Positions 1-10,525 of a DNA stretch of 64,000 bases are shown one piece after another; position 1 is the stretch's first letter; each line of letters starts with the position of its first letter. This DNA is from Gremmenia infestans (taxonomy: Eukaryota > Ascomycota > Leotiomycetes > Helotiales > Hamatocanthoscyphaceae). The stretch covers positions 682,001 through 746,000 of the forward strand of contig JAFEVB010000014.1 of NCBI GenBank assembly GCA_032629725.1, given 5' to 3'. The translations under genes and the position numbers were made by a program. The notes beneath the pieces were generated by a model. It was not told the origin of the DNA, did not search any database, and saw only the letters and a program-made list of their open reading frames with translations.

Positions 1-46
1 TAACATGCCCGAATTTACACCGGCCGAGTCCAGCTAACGATAGCAG

Positions 47-711
47 ATTTCGAGATCCTGAGTGACAAGGCCGAAGGGAGCACTGAATGCAATATACTGG
101 CTCCAGAGCTTTGCAAACTTGTAAACGCAGATCCATACACACTTGTCCTCATGATCTGGGCAGCTCTACAATTGACATGGGTAACTATGTTAATGTTCGT
201 ACAGCTTGTCCAGATCTCCAGAGCCATGACAACATGGGAAAACATGCGCGGAGCAGACCATATGCATGGAAGCAAGGCTTCACAAGCCATCACCTCAGCC
301 CTCACAACGGGCACTACCTCGCAATCTGGAGCACAAATCGGCAACACGGGTCTGGGACCAGATCCCGCCTTACCACCTACCCACGCACCCAGCGGCCACC
401 ACCACAACCACAAGCAAGGCTGCTTCGCACAATGGAAGAAAATCCTAGGTGTCGACACATTCGTCGAGACAGCGCTCCACAAGAAAGACACCACACACCG
501 CAATCGGAACCCCTTCTCGGCCGGTTGCCTCACAAATTGCAAAGACTTCTGGTGCGATCCGGCGCCTGTATTCGGAAAACGGGAGAACGGCGCTGCGATG
601 CTAGGCGGGCAGGTCGTGGATTACACGGCCATGTACGAGACGCCCAGGATGATGGGTACGAGGACGAGAGGCGGTGGCTATGAGAGCGTTGCGGTGGACG
701 ATTCTGTATGA
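47..711 (+). CDS. AKR1: Palmitoyltransferase AKR1, C-terminal part (5' truncated)
   Basis: This is the last coding exon of an ankyrin-repeat DHHC S-acyltransferase, an enzyme that palmitoylates proteins at Golgi and endosomal membranes. The frame reads CNILAPELC, then a hydrophobic stretch (about 147-225), and ends with a conserved tail containing NPFSAGCLTNCKDFWCDPAP and AAMLGGQVVDYTAMYETP, which I recognise from fungal AKR1 proteins. Both motif runs sit after the last membrane segment, in the cytosolic tail. The ankyrin repeats and the DHHC core lie upstream of the window. A stop codon at 1-3 in this frame, with CTAAC at 34-38 and AG at 45-46, suggests that bases 1-46 are the end of an intron, so I start the exon at 47. 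The stop is TGA at 709-711. Confidence 0.85.
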
Positions 712-1188
712 AAAGATATATACTATACCTACCTATCTATGATTATGAGGGCGCTTGGATGGTGGGGGCGCATGAGGGATGTGGATATTTAATAGTGAAA
801 TCAAAAATTTGTATCATGCACAAATCTTCAGAATCTTCACAACACACAAAGCATAGAACAGCACAACACAAAACAACATCAATGAAATAAAATAATGAAG
901 TCATGCTGAATATTATATGAATGGAATTCCCTTTCCCTTCCCTGTTCTCCATACGATCCGGGACGGGAGCTGAGCTGTGTCCGGCAGCTAGCCCAGCCGC
1001 TACTTTCGTACTAGACTACTAGCAGACTACTCTAATGATCTAATCTACGGTAGGTCGGTACGGAGGTACGGAGCATGTGCCATACGGTACAGTACCTAGC
1101 AGATTTGACATTTGGAAGGGAAAGGAGATTGCGATTGCCCAACAGATTCTTCCCTCCCCTGACTCCCGGCTACTTCGGACAAGTAGAG

Positions 1189-1245
<57 letters not shown>

Positions 1246-2563
1246 CAAGGTTTGACCCGCTGGGCTGGAAGTTGGAACGTCAACGTCACTCAGGGGTAGG
1301 GTGGTATTTGGGCAAGGAAATTTTCCAGTTTGGGTTTTGGGGGTAATACAGTACTGTATGGTATTCATATATCATTTTTACTTGACTAATTAATCCATGG
1401 TAGGTATGCATTACAGTGAAAGAGACATAGCTTCACTCCCTCCCTCCCTCATAAGCCTAAGATCCTCCGTAAAACAAATCTACTGTAGGTGGTGACGGGA
1501 GTTGAAGAGGTGTACGGAGGATTTCCGTTTTTTTCCCGTACCCATACTCCGTACAGTCTCCACCCGTGCGATCGGGATAACCATGGAAGTTCACGTACCC
1601 TACTGCTGCATACAGCTTAGCGCTGTGCATAATGCCCCACTTGAGGCTGATAACAATCTGTTCTCTTCAAACGTCATCCTATCAATGCGTCGTTCGTTGG
1701 ACTGGTTTTGTGGGACCGTGGAAGGGAAAGGCTGCATTACTCGTGCTGTGCTGTGGTACTGTTCACTTGTGGCATTTTAAAGTATGCGTTTCACGGACAG
1801 CACAACAGCGATGAGGGTGAGATAGATGGATCATGGATGCAATGACCCCCACGGACTAGACCTGACTCGTTTTTCCTTTGGCACCCTTTGGCTTTGGCTG
1901 TCGGTGGACAACCTTGCGCTGTTTATTTGCGTCGGCGTCGGGCAACTAGTAGCCGGCCACTCGGAAAGTGTACTGAGTACGTCTACTTGAAAATTGAAAT
2001 CTCTCTCGAATACGGAAAGGGAAACCGTCCAGTCAGACAACAAGAACAAGAACAACAAGAACAAGGACAAGAATGTCAATATCAATATCCGTAAACACCC
2101 GAACTGTGGATTTCCTACGTGGGTCAGTCGTTTGTTTGATGCTATCGGATTCCCTCGCCATGATTCGAGCCTTCGCAGCAGAAATGGGTCTATGGATCCA
2201 TTCATACCCACTTCACGCCTCAACAGGACAAGCAAGCGCGCAGTGTGTAACCGCAATAGGCAAGAAGCTCAACACCACGGATCACCATGTGAGAGATGCA
2301 CCCCGTCCGTTCCACTCGTAGCCGGCTTTCCTACTGGGAAGCGCGGCGTCCTACCTGACTCCTGAGGCAGTAGGGAGCTCGTTTGAAAACTTTTCCCACT
2401 CGACTTGAGCTTGTCCTTTCCAACCTCTACTTTCCCTTTCATTTTTAGAACACACTCCTCCAGCTTCTCCAGACTTTTTCCTTTGCTCACTCACCTCTAA
2501 TCATCTCCTCTCTCCTCTCCACCCACACCAAACCACACCACACCACCACAACCACCATACACA
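712..2563. other. Intergenic region between AKR1 and ATP9
   Basis: No convincing gene is visible. The segment holds poly-pyrimidine and CCCTCC stretches, a hexanucleotide microsatellite (listed separately) and an AAC/AAG-rich low-complexity run near 2039-2075. The open frames here are short, lack splice-consistent partners, or are translations of the repeats. The last 100 bases (CTCC/CACCA-rich) are a typical fungal 5' leader for the following ATP9 gene. Confidence 0.6.
1185..1245. repeat. (AGTGAG)n hexanucleotide microsatellite
   Basis: About ten tandem copies of AGTGAG read almost perfectly on the plus strand. The run gives artefactual Ser-Glu and His-Ser repeats in translated frames. Length polymorphism is likely. 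Confidence 0.95.
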
Positions 2564-3180
2564 ATGGCTGCTCGTATGTTCGCTCCCAAGGTGGCCTCCC
2601 TCATGGGATCTACCTCAGCAAAGGTCGCTCGTCCCGTCATCCGCTCAAGCGTCAAGGCCAATGGCTCTCAACGCGCTTTCTCTGGTCAGTATATCCTCAA
2701 TCCCAATGCCATTGGCACCTCAGACCCAATCCTGCCCTTATCTCCCTCTCTCAACTCCTCGTCACATGATATCCCTCAGACCTCCTGAACCCATCTAACA
2801 CAATCCCCACAGGTGTCTCCTCGAGCATCCGCGCCCAAGCCAGCAAGCAATCCACCCCTTTCAGCGCCGTCAAGCGTCAACAAGCCTCGCAAATCCTCTC
2901 GCACGCCAGCCGCAACATGGCCGCCCGCCGAGGCTTCTCGTCTGAAATCGCCACCGCCATGGTCCAGGTGTCCCAGAACCTGGGCATGGGATCCGCTGCC
3001 ATCGGTCTCGGTGGTGCCGGTATCGGTATCGGCATGGTGTTCGCTGCTCTCCTGATGGCCGTAGCCCGTAACCCCAGCATGCGTGGACAGCTCTTCTCGT
3101 ATGCCATTCTGGGTTTCGCTTTCGTCGAGGCCATTGGACTTTTCGACTTGATGGTTGCTATGATGTGCAAGTACGTGTAA
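2564..3180 (+). CDS. ATP9: ATP synthase subunit 9 (F0 proteolipid c), mitochondrial precursor
   Basis: Two exons, 2564-2684 and 2813-3180, give a 162-residue precursor; the intron has donor GTCAGT and acceptor CCCACAG and splits a Gly codon. The first ~80 residues are rich in Ala, Ser, Arg and Lys with no acidic residues, as expected of a long mitochondrial presequence. It ends near ARRGFSSEIA, where the mature proteolipid begins. The mature part is two hydrophobic helices. The first is glycine-rich (GLGGAGIGIG); the polar loop ARNPSMRGQ follows. The second helix contains the proton-carrying Glu in FAFVEAIGLF. The protein forms the rotating c-ring of the inner-membrane ATP synthase. In most filamentous ascomycetes this subunit is nuclear-encoded, as seen here. 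The C-terminus (MMCKYV) is slightly unusual but of normal length. Confidence 0.96.
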
Positions 3181-4453
3181 ATACATTTTTTCGCTCATTG
3201 CGGAGGGGGGTTGGAGACGAATTGGATAGAGGGTGTGCAGTGGAATGGAATGGTTGTGTAGGATTCGATAGAGCGGTGGAGGGGGCATAGAAGGTGATGC
3301 ATAGATTTGGAGATAGACGGCTAGACCTAAGACTGTACAGTACTACTATAAAGGGTGCATAAGAAGTATGTCCATAGCATTTAGCGGTCTCAACTCCTTG
3401 ATCCATCCATCCATCTCAGCTTCGATATTGATATCGAATTCAGACTCTGTAGGTCAAACAAATCACGTGGAATATCAACGTCACAAAACATCATCTTCCA
3501 TGTCCAACCGAGGTTAACTCTGTTTGCTGAAATTCCCAATTCAGTCCTCGCCGGTACAGTCCCTGTCCCTTGGACCGAGAAGAGAAGAGTTACTTTTTCT
3601 TCATTCAGTCAAGCATTCATTCATTCAAACAATCCATCCATTTTCTACATCACATCACATCACCTCAACTCCCTCTCCTCCCAACTCCAGTATAAATAAA
3701 ACACACCTCACGCCCCCACGACTCAACGTAACGCAATGCAACGATAGACATGCGACCCTGCCTACCACTTGTAAGCGTTGCATAGCACATAGTGCGCATA
3801 AGATAGATATAGAGGACTCAGTAAGCATTCACCGGTCTGATATTCTCATTCCTCATTGCTCTCTCATACGATATGTATGTATGCACGGCTTGCTTGCTTT
3901 ACAGAAAACAGACAGGGAATCTCTTCTTCTCTGCCCAATTGTTCGTTATATGTATGGGAGGGCAGAGTAGAGTAGGCTGATCCTAGCTATATACGGAATG
4001 TTGAGGAATGAATGAGTGTATGAGGTAAGAGTGAGATTCAAGTATTTATAGCAAGCAGGTAAAGAAGTACGGTGAGTATTTATTGTACTGTATAGCAAGT
4101 AATTCTAGGTGTATTGGACTATGAATGAATGAATGAATCAATGAATCAATGAATGAAGGTTATGAAGGATGGAATTTAGAGACATGGGGAACTTTGGTTT
4201 CATTGAGACGAGTGGTGGATTAAGATAGATATATGTATGGTATTGATAGATGTACTGATACAACTTGTTCAGCGAAGTTAACTTGATGAAACTTAACGGG
4301 CTTTTGGGACTGCACCTTGTGCAAATAATGGATGGGTTCTATAATAAAAGGCAAGAAAGAGAACCCTGGATTGAATATCGCTTCTTATGTTGATGCTATA
4401 CAGATTACCTCATAGAACCTCAAATTCTTGCCTCTTGCCTCGTAGTCATTCAA
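3181..4453. other. Intergenic region after ATP9
   Basis: This stretch is the ATP9 3' region plus AT-rich spacer with simple repeats of GAAT (about 4121-4156). I see no frame with coding character. The longest open frame (3524-3970) is composed of TCA/CAT-rich low-complexity sequence and has no recognisable motif. Confidence 0.55.
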
Positions 4454-5770
4454 TCAATCATATCCACTCTTCCCCTCCACAACACCGTACGCACCACCGT
4501 CCTTGCCAAACATCGTCTTCAGGTCCCGAGCCAGGTATTCCGGCTTCTCGGTTGCGTAGAAATGCCCACCGGAATCGTTTTCGGCCTCGTAGACAACGGG
4601 ACCCATGGTTCTGCACCACGACTTGGGCAGCACGGCGATTTCCTTGGGGTTATACGCTGGTATCAATCATTAGCCAATCAACCATGCAAGCGTCCCGAAG
4701 AGAAAAGACTTACCAAGTCCCAACTTCACATGGGGAATATACTTCGACACCACATCACGCCCAACAGCACCTTCCCTCGGATGCGCCATCTCATAATAAA
4801 TGCGATGCGCAGCCCCCGGTCCCCCGCGACTATACGCATACACACTAACCCAGGTAAACAGCTCGTCCTCGGTCCACTTATACCCATCCGTCCAGTCATG
4901 CAGCTTCTCATACACCCACGCCAGCAGCGCCACGGGACTATCATTCAACGCATACGCCAGCGTCTGCGGCTTGGTACTCTGCTCGACGAAATACCCGCGT
5001 CCCTCGGCCCCGAACCACGCCGTGCGCGCGAACCCCGCCTTCTCCTGCGCCGTGTACGGCGTGAGCGTGTGCTGCAGGGCCAGCAGCGGGTTCGCGGTAA
5101 ACGACGGCGCTGACGCGACCACTAGGTTTATGTGCGAGGCTTTGCAGGACGTGGGGTACAGGTGTCCGATCGTGCGCGTTATAAAGAAGCCCCAGTCTCC
5201 GCCTTGGGTGACGTATTCGTTGTAGCCGAGCGAGAGCATGAGTTTGTGGCACGTTTCGGCGTATTGTCTGGCGGCGAAGCCGCGGGTCTTGACGCTGGAG
5301 GAGAAGCCGTAGTTGGGGAGGGAGGGGGCGACGATGTGGAATGCTGGGCCGGAGGGGTCGGCGAGGAGGGGGAGGATGGGGAGGGCTTCTAGGAAGGAGC
5401 CGGGCCCTGGGAGTGCATGTCAGATGTTGCTCTAGAAGGATGGATAGGGGGACTTGCAGCCGTGGACGAATAGCAATGGGATGGCGTTCTTGACTGGGCT
5501 CTTTTGCCAGATAAAATGAATATCTAACTCGTCGAAACCATCTACTTTGATACCGGTGTGGTATTGAGGAACTTTGTTAAGTCTCTCTTCTGCTTGTCTC
5601 CAGTCCCATTGCTCCCAGGCTTTGGTCAGACGTTGCATGTCTGCCAACGGAACACCTAGGTCCCATTCCGAAGCTTCCAATTCATCGGGAAACTCGGCGA
5701 GAGACAGCTTCGTTTTCAGCTTGTCTATTTTCTCCTGGGGGACGGAGATGTTGTATGGTTCTGGGGCCAT
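4454..5770 (-). CDS. Epoxide hydrolase (alpha/beta hydrolase, EHN family)
   Basis: Three exons, 5770-5458, 5406-4714 and 4656-4454, give about 402 residues. Intron 1 begins with GC rather than GT (GCAAGT...CCCAG, 51 nt). Accepting it restores the exact family motif HGWPGS, the oxyanion-hole loop, which supports the call. The N-terminal ~100 residues match the epoxide hydrolase N-terminal (EHN) domain. The nucleophile Asp sits in QGGDWG. Lid residues YSRGGPGA follow, and the catalytic His lies in GGHFYATEKPE near the C-terminus. The length fits microsomal-type epoxide hydrolases. They open epoxides to diols through an ester intermediate on Asp; the physiological substrate cannot be read from sequence. 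There is no signal peptide; the protein starts MAPEPYNISV. Confidence 0.92.
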
Positions 5771-7250
5771 GATTTCAATTATTGGAAGTCGGTGAAACTT
5801 GATGGATCCGAATTGAGGAAAGATACCTGGGTATTTGTATAGAGATTTGAAGAGAAAGAATAAAGGAGAGCATACTAGTAGGGGAGATGTTGAGTTACCC
5901 GACCGTTACTTGATTCTGGTTATAGTACGGTAGGTGACGTTCAAGTGCCGGTCAAAGCCGTTGGGATATATACCCAGACAGGCCGTATTACCCATATACT
6001 CGTACGTTACCCCGCACTTTATATCTGCAGGATTGAGTTCGTAATTACAAGTACCTGGTCATTATTGGTCGGTTCAGTACAAACCTTGTTGAATTGGCAG
6101 GTGCATTCATTTATTCAAAGGTTGAAGTCCGGCCGCCGACCTTATGCATGTCATTAGAAGAGCTGGGGTAGGTAAAGTCACGGTAACTTCCATTAACGCA
6201 ACATTAATGTCTCATATTAATATCAGCTCTAATATCTCTTTATAAGTATTAGAGAGACCATTGGAAATAGCATGCTTTGATATAGTATACTATTATTACA
6301 TTACTATTAACACCTCATGGATAATCTGCTGATTGGTAATAATGCGGGGTCGATGGCGGGGTAACAATTAACACTAGTGAAATATATCCTTACTCCGGAA
6401 TCTAATGACAGCTTCTCCATTCTGATGCAAGGAAAAGAATAGCTATGGACTTTTGGATAAGTTGCATAAGCTAGATGTTTGAGAACACTCTATAGAATCT
6501 GAAAATTATCTTCGGCTGACTTCGGAATCAAATTACTTTTTGGTCGCGCGGAGTATCGTCGGGGGGTTTATCCTAGGCTCTGCTCTTCAACCACATACTA
6601 TATAACAACTTCTGCATCTACTCGCACCGCCGCACGCCTATTTTCTGCACTCCTCAGAAGAAGTCTCTTATCTGTAAGGACTGATCTCGCAATGTTCCCT
6701 GCTTTACTTCGATACTCAGCAAGCTGCTTGACCAGGTGTGGTGTCGAAGACAGAACGCCCCTCAAAAGGCCCCTGGACTTTGCTTTCTGATTTTTGGGAA
6801 TTCTGCTTGCTCTTATCAAACTTGACCCTCTGCGGGACAGTGGGATTTCCCCGGTTTCAATGGGCTAGCTTGAGGAAATTGGACGTTAGAATCGTGCCTT
6901 ATGCTTGTTTAGTCAAGTGTCTTGGTCTCGTGGCCTCAGATTTCAGCGGAAGCTGTATGTATGGTTTGTAGAAGAGGAACTCCATGTCGATATTATTATA
7001 TTTTTATCTCATCAGATTCAACCTCGTTGACTGGTATGGATGATCATACTGATAAATAAGCCCTTTCTGAAATGCCAAAGCAATGACAACCCCAATCCCG
7101 CACTTCAAGACACCGGAATCAAAGAATTTGGATAGGAACCAATCTCAATTCAACTTTTGATAACTCCCTTGAACATACTTCTTTTATCCCAAGTACAGTC
7201 CAGCAGCTACACCATCTCCATAATTTTATATTATGCAACAATCTTCGAGC
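5771..7250. other. Intergenic region without a supported gene
   Basis: This stretch is moderately AT-rich. Short open frames (for example 6598-6819 on the minus strand) have no signal peptide, motif or splice-consistent partner. The region near 5771-5900 is the epoxide hydrolase promoter. Confidence 0.5.
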
Positions 7251-7957
7251 TCAAGAAACGGCTACTGGCAAACCGTATTGGTAGGCTTGGGGTTCCTCGC
7301 TGCCCACCTCAATGGCAGCCATCTCAAAATAGATACATCCAGTCTTGTCCCCAATTGCTGCAGCCCTGACCTGATAAACGCCGACGGAATCTGCTACGGG
7401 ACAAGCCAGCCAGTCCGAGCCCTTGAACCAGACGGCTGCATATGTCTCTGTTGGCGCGAATCTCTCGACGCGAGTGAATCCCGTCTGGGTTGCTGTTGGG
7501 GGAATGCCAGTGGCAGAAGACGAAAACCCAAATGCCCCGTCCTCAGCTATGTAAGCTGCCTGGCCTCCCGGAACTGCAACATCCTATACCCAAAGGTAGG
7601 CTGCGTTAGTACCGGTCTGGATAAGCTTGGATGAATGAATGGTCACGATGCGGAGGGGGGTGTGTGAGGTGGACTTACCATGCTTGCGCTAGAGCCCGTG
7701 AGCGTAATGGCGGTGATGTTTGTAAAGTCTCTGCATGTGAGGTAATCGCTCGGACAGGATGTGACAGTGTCCTTTCCAATGAACAGACCTCCCTCTGCGG
7801 CATTGAGAACAGCACCATCTACAGCGGTGCCCGCCGCTTTTGCTGTGGGTGCAAGGTAGTAGACTGTATCACCTGGTTGCTGGCGAGAGTTAATTAAAGT
7901 CGGCGAAGCAGAGGTGAGAGTCAGGAGCGCTGTCATGGAAAGAGCTTTGGTGAACAT
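7251..7957 (-). CDS. Small secreted protein resembling the PhiA / IgE-binding-protein family
   Basis: Two exons, 7957-7679 and 7583-7251, give 203 residues. The intron (95 nt) has GTAAGT, a perfect TACTAAC branch site, and TATAG at the acceptor. A signal peptide is clear: MFTKALSMTALLTLTSAS, followed by a short pro-like segment. The mature chain has features I associate with the fungal cell-wall PhiA / IgE-binding family: a 'GLFIGKDT..CPSDYLTC' block, a central DVAVPGGQAAYIAEDG strand, and 'WLACPV' with a paired Cys in 'KTGCIYFEM'. That gives four cysteines for two likely disulfides. PhiA-type proteins are wall-associated in Aspergillus conidiophores. The start at 7957 is preferred over an upstream in-frame Met because it begins directly with the signal sequence. 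Confidence 0.75.
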
Positions 7958-8313
7958 TTCGAAGTTTTTGATTTGGGGCGGACACGGTATGGCTTGGTTG
8001 AAGACAGGAGAAGACACTTTATTTGCTATTGTAGGATAGTAATTTATCAAAGGAAAGAAGATTCAACGCGAATATAGTTTTTCAATCAAGTGAGATACAT
8101 TGAAATTTAAGCAGCTGCAACGTCACATTATTCTTTGGTTTCCTATAGAACGTTTGGTTACACGAACAATTCGGGTTCAAAAAGTGATCCAGAAAGAGAT
8201 ACGAGATAAAGTCCTCTAATCATTGAGTCCTACATATTGATTCTTAATCAAAAGTACATAATCAGGCAGCAAGAAACGTGAAGAAAAGTAAAGCAGAGAG
8301 AAGTGAAGAGGAT

Positions 8314-8736
8314 TCAAGCCGTACGGTCAGCCTGGTTGGCACGATGAACGACAGAGGAGTTCCCGAAAGCCGCATTCTTCTCTTCCTCAAACCACTACTG
8401 TAAATTTGTTCTAGACTAATGTTATGGAATCTGTTTCTTCACACGTTTGCTTGCTTGGTTTTCCAGTTTCGAGCAGCATTAAGTATCTCGACTTTATAGA
8501 AGTGATTTTGATGTAAAAGTACCCTACATCACTGAGATCATGGTCCATAGAACATTACTAACATATTGCCCAGGATTTATTCGCCATGTATATGATCCAA
8601 GTCTACTTCTTTATTACAGATCTTTTCGTTCATCCTGTGGTTCGCCAAGAATGCAGTCCTGCAGAGCTCGTAATCTTTATGCTGCTGCCTAAAGTCCAAT
8701 GTCACATCAGCAGAAGCACATTGATTATCTCTAACC
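8314..8736 (-). CDS. Possible short multi-exon gene or gene fragment, unknown function
   Basis: Three separate minus-strand blocks look coding. Block A (about 8736-8620) reads ADVTLDFRQQHKDYELC and TAFLANHRMNEK. Block B (about 8489-8445) reads EILNAARNWKTKQAN. Block C (8394-8314) reads WFEEEKNAAFGNSSVVHRAN and ends at TGA. A 50-nt intron (GTGTGA...CAGTAG) joins B to C in phase 0. A donor GTAATA would join A to B, but with a longer intron. I cannot place a start codon with confidence and do not recognise the product. It may be a degraded gene or part of a longer one. Confidence 0.3.
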
Positions 8737-8739
8737 TTG

Positions 8740-9384
8740 CGCTATATGAACAATCACAGTAACTCGGTACTCGCACACAGCTCTAGAAATCCTCACATAT
8801 TAGCCGTAAGGAGAATATAAACCTGGTTATCAAAGGTTCTGAATTAAAATATGCAGTGCTACCAAAGGCCGATGAAGTATTTTGGAAGCCCAGCCAAACA
8901 TATTGGTGGCTACCAAGTCAGCAGATTACAGATACTGAACAATTGGATGGATCGACAGTCTTCATCGTGTATTAGTTTGCCTCTAGCTTTCTGATGTTCT
9001 AAGCTGACGGATCACGCAGTCAGGAATTCTTTTGTGAAAATGCAAATGTATTATATTCCATACGCTATATTTGGAGTTTGATTTCCTATACAGGCTACCA
9101 TTTCCTGCCACCAACTCCTTACTCTCTGCGTTAATTATCCTATATCCTCAAAGCATTTCTCTTCTGGGTGGTGGTAGACCTGGTTTAGCGAGAAGAAAGG
9201 GGGGACGATCATATGCAACCCATTATATCAGACTTGTTGTACTCATGTATCGAGTTCCATTCCAACCCCTTTCAGAGATAAAAGAACTCTTTCATTACTC
9301 TCCAAGCTTCCACACCCCTTCATATTCGTAAAGCTTCACCCCCTCCACCCCCTCCACTAAAGCAATAAACTGTCGAAGACACCT
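8740..9384. other. Non-coding or unresolved AT-rich spacer
   Basis: No frame of convincing length is present. A minus-strand ATG near 8906 opens a short hydrophobic peptide that could be the missing first exon of the candidate at 8314-8736, but I could not connect it cleanly. Confidence 0.35.
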
Positions 9385-10055
9385 TCACAGTCCACGAGAG
9401 TTCTCCCTGCCAGCCCATATACCCGCATCCTCCTTCTTCAAACCCTCCTTCGCGATATCCAGAAGCGTCTCGAGTCCCACCTCAAGTTCATATTCTTCGA
9501 GTACATGACGGAGCAACATGCTCTTGAGCACATCTTGCATGGCTTTGACTCCCACCGTCGACACTTTTACCACTGGAAGCCCCCAATGACTGAAATCCGG
9601 GGTACTGTGACCGATGGCACTTGCAAGGGTTTGTGTCTTTTCCTCGATGCTTTTGTTTTCCGCGCTTCTGCTCGTGTCTGGTGAGAGAACTTGGCGCTAT
9701 TGTTATATTTTTAGCAGAGTTCGATCTGTCAATTGGCCTGGATATTGTGGTTCGCGATTGAGGATGTTCAACCTAGGGGTTTGGGGGAAGTAAATCAGAT
9801 TACCGTTAACAGAGAATGCTTGGTTATGTGCAGAAGGATGTCTATGTAGATATTTTTTGCTGTGTTCGTCGTCGGAGAGGGATAATGATGCGGTTTTCTA
9901 AAATCAGAACTGTATTAGTAAACGTGTTGTAAAATATTCAGAGGATCACATACCAAATTACTCATTACAGCAAGGACTGACTTAGGTGTAACACCTTGAG
10001 GATCCATGGGACGTTCCTTTCCTTCCGCCGGTGAGAGTGTGGGCTTAGGTTGCAT
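9385..10055 (-). CDS. Hypothetical protein, about 166 residues
   Basis: Three exons are inferred: 10055-9954, 9897-9811 and 9696-9385, all in phase 0. The first intron is good (GTATGT...TTTTAG). The second uses a weaker donor (GTTAAC) and ends CAATAG. The protein starts MQPKPTLSPAEGKERPMDP and is polar in its first half. It ends with a charged, probably helical segment containing MQDVLKSMLLRHVLEEYELE and LLDIAKEGLKKED. No signal peptide or known domain is seen. I do not recognise the family. Confidence 0.45.
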
Positions 10056-10525
10056 TTTGAGCTAGAAAACTGTTGCAATTGCACACTTCGAAATTCTTGC
10101 TGTCTGGGCCGAGGAACATGTAGATGGACTGGAAGTAGCTTATATGTATTAAGTACTTACTATACGAATTCATCCACAAGACTGAGTCATTATACAAACA
10201 GAAGCCCAATCTAACTCTTCATTGCTAGTTTTGCTACAGTCGTGGTTGACCGATTCTCTGCTTTCATTTTAGTTTGTCTTTGCTAGCAAATCATTCTTCT
10301 ACTGACAGGAAATAGCTCTCAATGTAGCAAAGAAGTGGAACGATTGCCCTCGGTGCTTTCGTTGACTCACTTCATGTCTAAGAAATCTAGTTTAGAGGAT
10401 CCCATTACAGCCATCCCAAGCTCCGAATGACATTTAGATCCACGAAGAAACCATGAAACTATCAGTTTGCTGAGAGAAAAGAGAAATTCCGACCGCCACC
10501 AGAGAACTGAAATGATCCAGCAGTG
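10056..10525. other. Intergenic spacer
   Basis: This segment holds the promoter side of the hypothetical gene ending at 9385 and the 3' side of the AflR-like gene. No coding frame stands out. Confidence 0.5.

Noticed and set aside
1077..1368. Frames with (SE)n and (SH)n repeats on both strands
   Set aside because: They are translations of the AGTGAG microsatellite.
1831..2365. Overlapping open frames upstream of ATP9 on both strands
   Set aside because: Low-complexity (KNKN-type) or Ser/Leu-rich peptides without motifs or splice partners; the region fits a promoter.
7233..7634. Plus-strand 133-residue frame
   Set aside because: It is the antisense of exon 2 of the secreted PhiA-like gene, whose minus-strand reading has a signal peptide, a TACTAAC intron and conserved motifs.
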